Below, piece by piece: positions 1 to 12,300 of a DNA stretch of 64,000 bases. The DNA is taken from assembly GCA_013400115.1 (NCBI GenBank), contig VXBP01002277.1, positions 186,001 to 250,000 of the forward strand, written 5' to 3'. A program made the position numbers and the translations under genes. Source of the stretch: Rhinopomastus cyanomelas. Its lineage: Eukaryota; Chordata; Aves; Bucerotiformes; Rhinopomastidae. How positions within the stretch are numbered: position 1 is the stretch's first letter; the number at the start of each line of letters is the position of its first letter. Under the pieces are notes generated by a model. It did no database searches and was not told where the DNA came from. It was given only the letters and a program-made list of their open reading frames with translations.

Positions 1-370
1 TGCTTAGAGAGAAATTCTTTTCCCAACTTCGTTTTTCATCGGAGTGTTTTTCTGATTTGGAGCTGGAGCCTCTCAAAACTGATTCTGAGCTTCTGCATCC
101 AAATTCTTGGTCTTGTCCTGACATAGCTCTCTTATAACCTTTGTCTTCTTGCATCCCCTCCTTGCCATACTTGTCTCTAACGTAGCCCCTAGGCATGCTC
201 CAGTTTCTACCACCTTCATCTCGTGTCTCCTTTTTCATATACTGTTCTTTCTTTTCTTTCTCACTTTCTGAATAGTCACTTTTCTTCCACCTTCCACTTC
301 CACAATCATTTTCCTTTCTGGATGCAACTTTTTCAGCTTCTTCTAATCGTGACTGAAATATCTCCATTGA
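1..370 (-). CDS. CWF19L2: CWF19L2 coding exon 8, cut by window edge
   Basis: Begins SMEIFQSRLEEAEKVASRKE after a TTATAG acceptor and stays open for 123 codons to the window edge. The composition is highly charged (lysine, glutamate, serine) with little predicted fold. Later pieces include RNWSMPRGYVRDKYGKEG and SSKSEKHSDEKRSWEKN. This matches the long, poorly conserved middle exon of the family. The exon continues beyond position 1. Confidence 0.9.
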
Positions 371-3300
371 CTATAACAAAGAATAAAAAGAAGTCAGGCT
401 GCTTTTAAGACCTTGGGGCACTGCACAGCTCCCTGCAAAAGTACTAGAGGAAAGGCACCACTCTGTGAAACTGAGTCATTGCACAAAGGGCAAGACATGA
501 GCCATGGAGTGGAAAGGAAGAGCAGTACAAAAACTTCAGCGTTGTGTCAGAGATGCTCTGTTGGAAAGGCTTTGTGATCCCTTCCCTTGGACTACTTCTA
601 ACTTTCATCCTGTGGCTCTAAAGTTCTGAAGCACTCGTGGGAACAGCGACCAGAGCCTCAGAACTGTCTCCTCCTGGCAATCTGGAGATTAGGGGCTTGA
701 GCTAAGGAGAAAGACTTCCTATTACTCATTAACTTGCATTCATGTTCACCAGATAGCCAGCACCTACAGAACCAACGGCCATTTCCACTAAACCATTTTA
801 CAATCTAGTTAATACTCTTGAAAACGCAGCACGGTGGGTTCCAAATCTTCAGTTTGCAACAAGCTTTGAACCCATCCCTGTCTTTCTGCAAAAATACTCT
901 AGCCATTAGGCAGTTACACACAACGTGGACTGTTCCATCTGGGGACTGAAGAGAGTGGGTTCATGCTGTTTGAGCTCTAGTTTCTTCAAAACGACGCTCA
1001 AAAATTATATTCTTTACAAACACTGGCACTGAGTAAGTTCTGTCAGTCACCCAGGAGCGACTACAGTTCAGTTCAGAGACAGCAACATGAAGTCATACTG
1101 TCTTATCTGAGATTTTCAGCAGCAAACTAGCCCATATAATAAAAAAACCAGAGAAATCCCAAATGTATGGCCAAGATTTAACACCCCAGACTTTTGACCA
1201 ATGCTTTTAAAAACAATAATATCTAGGAAGAGTTAATATTGTTATGACAGACTTTCATTAATAATAAATTCCAAAGACTTTTAAACCTTTCAAAAGCAAG
1301 CAGCTTTCTCCATGTATCTGGAGAGAGCAGATCACCAGTGGCCAGTTTATTCACATTTGATAAAATGTGAGAGAGCTCTCCAAGTAATTTTGGCATTATT
1401 ATAACCTGCATTATTACTTGCTGTGTGCAGGAGAACAAAATCTATTTGCTGGTATACATCATCACTTCGGAGGTACAGGGTACTCTGATGTTGGGAACAC
1501 TCCAACATGCCGATGTAGAAGCAGGATTTTAAACCTGCTATAGGATCCCATATGGTTCAAAATGTTTACACGAAACAAACACAACAGGCTTTAAACTCTT
1601 CATCACCTGCACAGGCTGCTCCTTCCTGCTTTGTTCCTCATGCCTTAACAAGATGCACTAAGTGTTTGTGCTTCAACAAGAAAGCAACCTTTTCCAAGCA
1701 TCTATTCATGTAAAAAACCACCCACAAAACCCTAACTGAAGGTTCTTACCCCGTATCTCTCTGCTACAACTTCCTCAAATTTCCGTTTCTCTCTCTCAGC
1801 CTGTTCCTTCATCCGGTGGTACGACTTTCGCAACCAACTCAATCCAGCATCTGCTACCACTGTAACTGAAGTAGAAAACAATCAGAGGTCATTGTTTTGT
1901 ATCTCCATAGTTATTCCTATTTGGCCCTACTCTGTGTGAGACACTAAGCCTTCACTTAATCTTACTGTAAAATTGAAGGGGTGAAAAAACCCCAAACCAG
2001 GTACCTCTACTGTCGTAAGTTAATGCTGGACACACATCAGTGACACTACTGACTTAAATGAAGAGTCTCCATTTTATCGTTGAGCACAATCAACAGTTTC
2101 CAAGACAGAAGTGGAACATGAAAACTTTCTTATTTAGAGAATCATAGAACATTAGGGATTGGAAGGGACCTCAAAAGATCATCTAGTCCAATTCACCCAC
2201 CACAGCAGGATCACATAGACCAAGTTGCACAGGAACATGTCCAGACGGGTCTTAAATGTCTCCAGAAAAGACTCCACAACCTCCCTGGGCAGCCTGTTCC
2301 AGGGCTCTGTCACCCTCACCATGAAGAAGTTCCTTCACATATTGATGTGAAACCTCCTCTGTTCCAGCTCACACCCATTGCCCTTGTCCTATCATTAGAG
2401 GACACCAAGAATAGCCTGGCTCCATCCTGTTGACACCCACATTAATGAGGTCACCCCTCAGTCTCCTTTTCTCCAAGCGGAAGAGACCCAGCTCCCGCAG
2501 CCTTTACGCAGATTCCACTCCATCATCTTTGTGGCTCTATGCTGGAATCTCTCCAAAACCTGCATTCCCTTCCTCAGAAATCAACAAGCAAGCCACTGCT
2601 TTCCATTTTCAAAGCTTGCAGAATCATAGAATCATTAGGGATCAGAAGGAGTCATCTTAACATTCAGGACACACACTCACTGATGTCTGTCACCTCTCAT
2701 AGTTTCCAGATCTCTGTGACTCCTAAAATCACGCATGAGGCTAGCATTTTGCAGGACAGACTGTCCCCAGGGAAAGGTTCTCAGAGTGAAAAGCCAGGGA
2801 CCCTACTGTTCCCTCTTGACAGAATACAAGGACCCTTCTTATCACATAATAAATGCTTCATGACATTATGAAAAATGTTTTTCTAACTGCTTTCGCTGAA
2901 AACAGCCAGGATAACCTCAGGCTAAGAAAATAAGTGAAAAGGTTACAGAAATAATATTTTTCCACAAACTGCATGTGTAATGCACTTCATTTTAATGTGA
3001 CTCACACTTCCGAGGCTGAATATTTTAAAACTCTAATTTATGTAATGGAATGAAAGGAGTCAAATGAGATGACAACAATTTTTCTTCTTTTGGTTAAATC
3101 ACACTTCTCTTTAATTAGTTCAAAATGGAGAACTTCTGCAAAGATACTGAAGGTGAAAACTCTAAAGATTAAAGATGAATGAAGAAAAATTGTCCCCCTG
3201 TACTCAGCACTGGTGAGGCCACACCTTGAGTACTGGGTCCAGTTTTGGGCACCTCAGGACAAGGGAGACATCGAGGTGCTGGAGCAAGTGCAGAGGAGGG

Positions 3301-6300
3301 CAACGAAGCTGGTGAAGGGCCTGGAGAAGAAATCTGATGAAGAGAGATGGTGAGAGTTGGGGCTGGTTAGTTTGAGGAAGAGGAGGCTGAGAGAGACCTA
3401 ATTGCTCTCTACAGCTATCTGAAAGGACATTGTAGAGATGGTGGTGCTGGTCTCTTCTCACAGGCAATTAGTGACAGAAGCAGAGGGAAGGGCTTCAAAC
3501 TCCAACAGGGGAGGTTTAGACTAGACATCAGGAAAAAATTCTTCGTGGAAAGAGTGGTCAAGGACTGGAACAGGCTGCCCAGGGTGGTGGTTGAGTCACC
3601 ATCTCTAGATGGGTTTAAAAGTCATTTAAATGTAGTGTTGGGGGATGTGGTTTAGGGGTGAACTTGTAGAGCAGGGTTGATGGTTGGATGATGATCCCAT
3701 GGGTCTTTTCCAACCTGAATGTTTCAACCTAATATTCACTCCTGAATTTGGATCCAAATTTTACATGCTATTGACAATCCCTTGACATGTTATATAGAAT
3801 TATATCTAACTTGTCAGCCAGACAGAGATCAGAGACTGGAGGCACACATTTAAGATCATTGCTACAAGTTGTCTGGTTACCTTTCTTAACTGAAGCTGCT
3901 TCATCCTTCTCTGGTGGCAAACCTGTACCGCCGTCCTTCCAGTAGGGGTTGAGCTCTCTCTCAGACAGCATGGCCTACATCAGAAATAGTTTTAATGTGT
4001 GCATAATACATCGTTTGTACTTTCTAGAGTGTTCAATAAATGTTGTGAGACTTACACAAAACAGAACTGCTTACTCATAACTTGTGCCATCTAACAACAG
4101 GTACAAATAAGCGTAACTGTCCATTTTGAGTCACAGCTCTCAAACATGTGCCTGGTTGTCATCATTATTACACAGAAGCAGCTTTAAAGTTGCCAGTGTC
4201 ACACTAATATGCACCTGCATCTGTAGTACTGCTGTTATGGGGGCTCTGAGTTTTACTTCAAGATGCTGCTTTTCACCCTCAAGCTGTATTGGTTATTGCA
4301 ATTCTGTCAACTGACTTCCCTGGAAGCAGAAAGGGAGTCCACTGGAGGAAAGGGTTGATAGGACGTCCCAGCACTGGCACAATTTTGAATTTGTCTGTTA
4401 TATCATCAGCTTATCACCACTGCTGGCATGGTGCATGCACCTGTGGTACACATTGTCCTGGCATCATGGAGAGGACAAACATTCTGGTGTAGAAAACACA
4501 ACATGTATCAGGCATTGGTTTAAAAATTAGACAAAGACCTACCTACCACAGAAAATTCAGTAAGATGCTGAAAAAGTTGACACATTAATTCCTCCTACCT
4601 GCTCGAGTTCTTGAGCTTTCTGGCGCTCCAACATTTTTGCTTTGTGTCTTTCACCTTTGACAGCTGCTACTGACGCGGTTTTCAATGACATGAAATCTAC
4701 GCTCATCCACTCGTCTCTCTTGAAAATAAACACACAGAGTCCGTGTTGATACTTCCAACAAACACATGGCTTAGGCACAAATCAAATCAGGGCAACTACT
4801 GACAAATGGTACTTAAAATAAACAGCACAAGTTTTACAAACACATAGGAAATACTTTCATTAAAAGTAAATATGATTTTAAGAATCCAAACCCTTCCATT
4901 TTTTTAATGGTCACTCACAGATTTCATAAATGTCTTTCAACTAGATCTTTACAATGTTTTTAAGACACAATTAAATATGTGAACTGTATAGATCCCTTAT
5001 TGTTTGCTGAAACGATCCCTGTACCTCCAGACCAATTCCCTTCCATCTTGCTAGTTCTGACTTAATGACCTCTTACAGCTCTCCTCTCTGCTCAGTACCT
5101 CTGAGCAGTGTTCATACGTCTGACAGTTAGGCAATAACTGCACCCTCAAATTAAGCAGACATCTCAAGGCTGTGATTTGTACCCACAGTAACAGCTAGTA
5201 AAAGCACTAACTGCTTTTCCAAAACCTAAGCTGGACTAAGGACACTTTAAAAATGAAGAGCACTCTCTAAAAAGAAGCAGCACAGAACAAAGCCTGGATG
5301 TATTCTACAATATTTACACAAATAAAACCTAAAGACTCAAAGGAAAGCACTGGCATACAAGTTGTAAAATACAGAAACAAGTACTTGGAACACTTCTGTG
5401 GGTATGACAATGGCAAGATTACACCTATTTTGCAGCATCTCCTTACAGAACAGTCTTCACATCTTCAGTAGGGTTCAAGCCTGTTGTCAATCTAATTAGA
5501 TGCCATAATGTCACTCTTTCTCTGTTGTTTAAAAATTAGGCAACAGGTCAGAGTTTCAGAGGTGAAACACAACACCCCACTCCTCAGATATCCTCTGTGA
5601 AAGAGTGATTCAGTACGATCCATGCCCACATTAGCAAACAACATTGATCAACATAAGGGACTTCAGAGGTCATCTGCTCCAATACAATCACTCTACTCAA
5701 GCAGGGCCACCTAGAGCCAGATGCTCTGGGCCACATCCAGAAAGCTTGGAAATACATCCAAAGATAAGAGACTCCACAGCCTCTCTGGGTAATCTGTGCC
5801 AATGCCTCATCATGCTCAGAGTGAAGCAGTTTCCTAATGCTCAGAGAGAAACTCATGTGATTCACTCTGTGTCCAGTGCCTCTGGGCAGCACCATAAAGA
5901 ACCCAGCACTATCTTCCATATAGTCTTCAAATCTCTGGCTTAGGGATGTTTTTGTTGTTGTTTCTGCCTTTAAGGAATCACTCTGGAATAGTTCAAGACT
6001 GGTTCCAAGGAACACTTTAAGTGCACTTTGATAAAATATATTTTTACTTATTTAATGAAATAGGCAATTATTTACATGCTCCAAGACTCCTTCATAACGT
6101 AATCGAGAGCACAAAAAGGGGCAACAAGGAAATTCATTTCAAAAGCTCACTCTTTGTCCAAACACAGACAAGCTCAGAGTACACATCAGACAAGAAATGC
6201 TTCAAGAAACTGATTTTGCAGTATAAATAATCACAGCAAACGTAAGGATTTATATTTCCTTGTCTGTCAAACAGGGTTTGTTCAACACACTGCAAAAGAG

Positions 6301-9300
6301 CTGTCAAGAAACCCAAGCACGTTTCACATTTGGTCACGCTGAATTTATTTCTGGAGTAGTTATCAGCCTGCTCACCTGCAGGGATGGCTCCTTCTCAGCA
6401 TCTGATTGCTTGTTGACCTTCCAAGCCTTTTCTGTGTTATCTGACTGCGACACATTTGACTCAACCCATTCAACTGAAGAATCCTGAAAATGGAGTTTAA
6501 TGTAAAGAATAGTAGCAGCATCTTAACATGCTATTGTATGTTGATTACATGCAGTACTTGCCAAGAATATTGATAAACAAAATTGATCCTGCTTAGCATT
6601 CCTAATATGACACTGTCCAGCATTTAAAAATACTGATAATAGAATAGAATATTGATGTTCCTACAGGGGACTGTCCATGCAAATAAACTTCCAGCATGAT
6701 TCATATTACATATCGTGATGTGCTCACAAAGTAGTTGGAATGCTTTGAACAGGAAGGAACAATCTCCTCAGATTAGTAAAACCCAACTCAATTGTTTCCA
6801 TGGCACTACAAATCAAAATCTAAAAACTTTGAAACTAAAAAAAAAAATCTAAATTCATTAGTAACTGTGTTTACATTAAAAAAATTAAAATCAATCAAAG
6901 AACATTAGGGATTGGAAGAGACCTCGAAAGATGATCAAGTACAATCCCCCTACCACACCAGGATCACCTAGATCCAGTCACACAGGAACACATCCAGGCA
7001 GGTTTTAAACGTCTCCAGAGAAGGAGACTCCACAACCACCCTGGGCAGCCTGTTCCAGTGCTCTGTCACCCTCACTGTGAAGAAGTTCCTTCTCAGGTTG
7101 ATGTGGAACCTCCTATGTTCCAGCTTACAACCATTGCCCCTTGTCCTATTATTGGATGACACTGAGCAGAGCCTGGCTCCATCCTCCTGACGCCCACCCT
7201 TCACATATTTACCATCATTAATGAGGTCATCCCTCAGTCTCCTTTTCTCCAAGCTCAAGAGACCCAGCTCCCTCAGCCTTTCCTCATCAGGGAGATGCTT
7301 CACTCCCTTCATCATCTTTGTGGCTCTGTGCTGGACCCTCTCCAGCAGTTCTGTGTCCTTCTGGAACTGAGGGGCCCAGAACTGGACACAAAATCGCAGA
7401 AGTGGTCTCACCAGAGTTGAGGGGGAGAAGAACCTCTGTCGATCTGCTAACCATCCCCTTCTGATCCACCCCAGGATGCTGTTGGCCTTCTTGGCCACAA
7501 GGGCCCATTGTTGGCTCCTGGTCACCCTGATGTCCACCAGGACCCCACTTCCCTTTCCCCTACAGTACATTACCAAGCACTGCACTGTCTCCTATTTTCA
7601 TATCCAACTTCCTACACTCCCAAACAGCTCACAAAGATTTTACACCTGACACAAATGTGACACCACTGAACGGAGTTTCTTTGCAACTTACATGCAGTAA
7701 CAGGCTTTGGATCAAAGACAACAGTCAGGCATCAGCTGTATTGTATCCTAGGACTTATTAACGTGATCTGAAGGGTTTTGACAACTCCCATTGGAAATGT
7801 GGGGTATCTGTGTGTTACTTCCCACACAGAAAAACGTAGTTCACCTCTGACATCAGTCCCTGGCACATAAATCTCATCATACTGCTTGTTCCTTCACTCA
7901 ATAAAAGAGACTTTCCAGGAAGAACAAAATCACAGTGCTACTTGACTTGCACCAAAACTCTGCGAGATGTTTTATACAACGTGGGCAAAAAGCAGCAGCC
8001 AGATTTCTCATACAGTTTCTGTTCTGCTTTGCCAGAGCCCTCCAAATATGTAAAGGCATCTGTTTCCACATTCAAACACACATTTGAGCCTGTCTTCTCA
8101 CCCACACAACACTCATGTTGTTGGGACGTTCCATGGTTGAACACACATGGAAAAAGGCAGCAGTACCTCAAGTTTAAAACCAAATGTGCACGTTTAGACC
8201 TATCATTCTACCCTACACCACTAACTCAGGGAATCTGTGAATGTTTTCTGCTCTGTCCTAGAAAGAAGATTTTTTTCAATTTAATTCCTCTAAAAAACTA
8301 TAAATCATTTAGTTTCTAGTGAGTGAATTCAACATTACACAAGCACTGATATAACAGCATCTCTTCACAGAATCACAGAACATTAGGGATTGGAAAGGGA
8401 TCTTGAAAGATCATCCAGTCCAATCCCCCTGCAACAGCAGGATCACCTAGACCAAGTCACACAGGAACACATCCAGGCTGGTTTGAAACGTCTCCAGATA
8501 AAGAGATTCCACAACCCGCGTGGGCAGCCCCTTCCAGGGCTGTGTCACCCGCACTGTGAAGAAGCTCCTTCTTGTATTTATGTGGAACCTCCTGTGTTCC
8601 AGCTCACACCCATTGCCCCTTGTCCTATCATTAGATGCCCCTGAGCAGAGCCTGGCTCCACCCTCCTGACACCCACCCTTCACATATTTATCAACAGTAA
8701 TGAGGTCACCCCGCAGTCTTGTTTGTCCAAGCTAAAGAGACCCAAGTCTCTCAGCCTTTCTTCACAAGGGCAGTGTTTTACTCCCTTCAGGTGATTAAAT
8801 ACTTGGTATATTAAAATGACAAACTTTGCCATAGTTTTTCCCCACCTGTAAGTAGTAAGAATTATTTTTTTTCTATTTCCTTCTTTAATTTTATTAACTG
8901 TGTGTAATAATGATAATGGAATAATACTAATGGTAGAGGTCTTTAAAATGTCATTCAAAGCATTGTCAAGTTCTTACTTACTGAAGAACTGTCAGACGAG
9001 TCATCCTTCTTTGCAGACTTTTTTTTCTTAGTTTTCTTCTTTTCTTTCTTAGCCTTTTTGGAATGCTTATCCTTTTTCTTTTTTTTCTGCACAGAATGTT
9101 CCTACAAGTAAATGTTTGTAAATGAGACACGCAGAATGCTTTCTGCACTACATTTATTTTGGAATCACAGCCTCAATACACATCTGTACTTGGATGAAGT
9201 ATCTGCTCAGATTTCTACGGTGAAAGGATGCAACATTCACAGGTACCATTAATGGTTTCTCCCATTAATGACCACAATCAGTACTGTGATGGGTTAGGTT

Positions 9301-12300
9301 TTAGGATCCAGCTAATCTGATGAATCTCTGAAACCATTTGCTTCTGGAAACAGAAATGTGGGGTAAAGTACCAGGGGGACTCCAGTACCACAGAGACAAT
9401 CTGGAAGCTGGGGGAAGCTACAGGGAGCTCCCAGCCATGGAGGAGAGAGAGGACACACGGCCCTGTCCTCTGATTCTGCCCAGCCCTGTGAGATATCCTT
9501 CACTCTCTCTGTGGTGCTAGCTGAGCTTTTATCAATTCTTGGTGGTAGATCGGGAGGGGATTTTGCACTTGTGTTTTTGCCTTCAACAAGTTCTAAGTGT
9601 GGCTCTGCTTTTCGCAAGGGAAAGGAAGGCTGCCTGGGTTTGGGTGCACAGTTGCCAAGTGAGCGCTGGCAAAGCGGAGAGCCAGCATGGTCCCAGGTAC
9701 ACGTGGGGGAAGGGCATGTGACTGGCCCACGCCATTTTTCCTCCCTTCTTCCTCTTGCTGCACAGCATGGCTAGCTGGATGCGAGCGCCCCCTACTGAGT
9801 GGAGGCCAGAACTACACCCAAATGCTTTTTGTACGTAGCTCTTCCCTTACACCGTCTCCCTAAATTTCCCTTTTCTTTATTGTGAAGGTATTTCTGTTGT
9901 TTTTCTTCATTTTAAATTTCTTTTGTTTTGAATAAATTTTACAGTTTATTCTAGTTTTCAGATTAATTTATATTCTTTTCCTTTATTGGTGGGAGGAAAA
10001 TCTAACAATCTGTTCTGGAAGGTTCTGCCTTTAACCCTCAAACCAGTACAAGGACTGATAAGCCTTGGATCCTCATGTATATTTCCCCATTGGGACTGTT
10101 CTTGTCTGGCAGCACTTAACTCTTCCGCACTTGGCAGAATTTAAAACTGGACTTGAATGACAGCAATTTTCCTCTTTGTAAGTAAAAGATTATTTCCACT
10201 TTAAAGAAAACATAATCTAATATTGAAGCAGAAAGATTTCAGAGATTGGGAGGTGTCTGAAGATCATATTAGAGCTCTCAAGCCCATATCATACAAACAT
10301 TACCACCACCACTGGAAGATTTGCAGTTCTGTCACCTTTTCCAGCTGTTCCACACGCTCGTTCACATCAGCCAACATCCACGTATCTTCACCTCGTAGAT
10401 GCTTCAGCAAATTGCGCCTCTGCTCCTTTTCATAACTAATTTTGGCCTAAGATTAACAGAAGAAACAGAACGTGGAGTTCAGTAGAATTCACTTTCAGAC
10501 TCGCCTCTGCAAACCACACTGACCCCACTGTACACAATGTTGAGAACTTTTCCTCTTAGAGGACTGTAATAAAAGTACTATTTTATTAAATCTTAAAGAG
10601 GAATTTCAGCTCACACATACTATACACACTCTTTCCTCAAACTACAGCTTTGCAGCTCCTACAGCACTGATCCTAACACCCTGAACAAGAGTAACACAAA
10701 GACATTTGACTCCTGTTCTTCATCACAGAATGGTAGGAGGTGGAAGGAACCTCTGGAGATCACCTAGCTCAATCCCCCTACCACAGCAAGTTGGACAGGT
10801 GGGTTTTGAGTATCTCCAGAGAAAGAGACTCCACAGTGTCTCTGTTTCAGATCTCACCCTCAAAGAAGAAATATTTTCTTCTCATGTTTAGAAGGAAATT
10901 CCTATGTTACAGCTTGTGCCTGCACTCCCTAGGCTAAATAGATGCAAGTCTCTCAGCCTCTTCTCTTAGGGAAGACACTCCAGCCCTCTGACCACATTAC
11001 TGGCTCTGCACAGGACTCTTTTTCAGCAGTTCCCTGTCTCTCTTGAGCTAGGGGGCCCACAACTGGACACAGAACTCCAGATGTGACCTCCTCAGGGAAG
11101 AATAGCAGGGAAGGAAAACCTCCATTGACCTGCTGGTCACACTCCTCTTAATGCACCCCAGAATATCATTGGCCTTTTCACAGAATCACAGAACCTTGGA
11201 AAGGACCTTGAAAGATCATCCAGTCCAATCCCTCTGCCACAGCAGTATCACCTAGACCAAGTCCCTCGGGAACATGTCCAGGTGGGTTTTAAACCCCTCC
11301 AGAGAAGGAGACTCCCCAACCCCCCCCCCCCAGGCAGCCCGTTCCAGTGCTGTTTTTGGCCAGCCTGTGGTCCACCAGGACAAGGCAATATCAGCTTCTA
11401 ACACAGCCAAGAAGAAAATCTGCAGTTTTTGAAAATGAGGCTTGCAGAAGCATGACCAGTACACCACAAAGATTCAAGGGACAGGAATACATGCTAAAGG
11501 TCAAGATTGAAAGTTGTTAAAAAACAAAAGGAAAAAACCCACCACCACAACAACAAAGCCAAACCAACCCCCACACACCTAATTGATAAGGTCAGAGGGC
11601 TTTTATACTTTTGTTGTCTTTAGCAATATTGAAAGTGGCACAAAAACAACCTTACACATCCAGGCACAAAATGAAACCGACAAAAGAATAAGCAGGACTA
11701 AAATTCAGTGACAGTGAAATAGCTGTTAAGCAGAACACTGGGTCACCAAAGCCACCCAGGACTCCAAAACTCTTTCTTACTACCTCTGCACAATCCAGTG
11801 AGTTCACTGGTTAACCTGGCCACCCCCAGGCATGTGTCCATCTGGGCCACTACGTTGAAAGTTCATTCAGAAATCACCAACTGGTATATTCTGTTCTAGT
11901 CCATGAAGACAATGATGGCCCTTCCATGTTAAAATACATATTCAGTTGACTAGAATAAAGTAATGAGGCACCCCGCATCCACAGACAAGCGGAGGGCAAC
12001 AGCCTTGGCTACACAACTTACAAAACAGAACCACAAAATCATTCAGGTTGAAAAGACTCTTGGGATCTTTGAGCCCAACCATCAACTCTAAAAGTTCACC
12101 CCCAAACCAGATCTCCCAACACTGTATCTAAGGAACTTGTAACCACATTCAGGGATGGGGACTCAACCACCACCCTGGGCAGCCCATTCCAGTGCCTGAG
12201 CACTCTCTCCAAGAAGAAATTTTTCCTGATGTCTAATCTAAACCTACCCTGTTGAAGCTTGAAGCCCTTCCCATTCGTAAGCCATACTTATCACAAAACA

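Larger units (their letters stand above)
1866..3880 (-). other. CWF19L2: CWF19L2 intron 6
   Basis: Intron carrying two CR1 copies (2139-2570 and 3194-3735) and a tiny CR1-like scrap near 2622-2660. The remaining sequence, including the AT-rich block 2860-3190, shows nothing I recognise. Confidence 0.8.
6484..8981 (-). other. CWF19L2: CWF19L2 intron 3
   Basis: Intron with two sizeable CR1 copies (6899-7590 and 8367-8790). Between them, 7600-8360 contains no repeat or gene that I recognise. The 125-codon frame at 7942-8319 has random composition. Confidence 0.75.
9102..10335 (-). other. CWF19L2: CWF19L2 intron 2
   Basis: Most of this intron is the solo LTR at 9285-10045. The flanks (9102-9280, 10050-10335) show nothing else. 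Confidence 0.8.

Noticed and set aside
6968..7585. 205-codon minus-strand frame as a host gene
   Set aside because: It is the C-terminal end of CR1 ORF2 with the CR1 3' UTR and tail attached.
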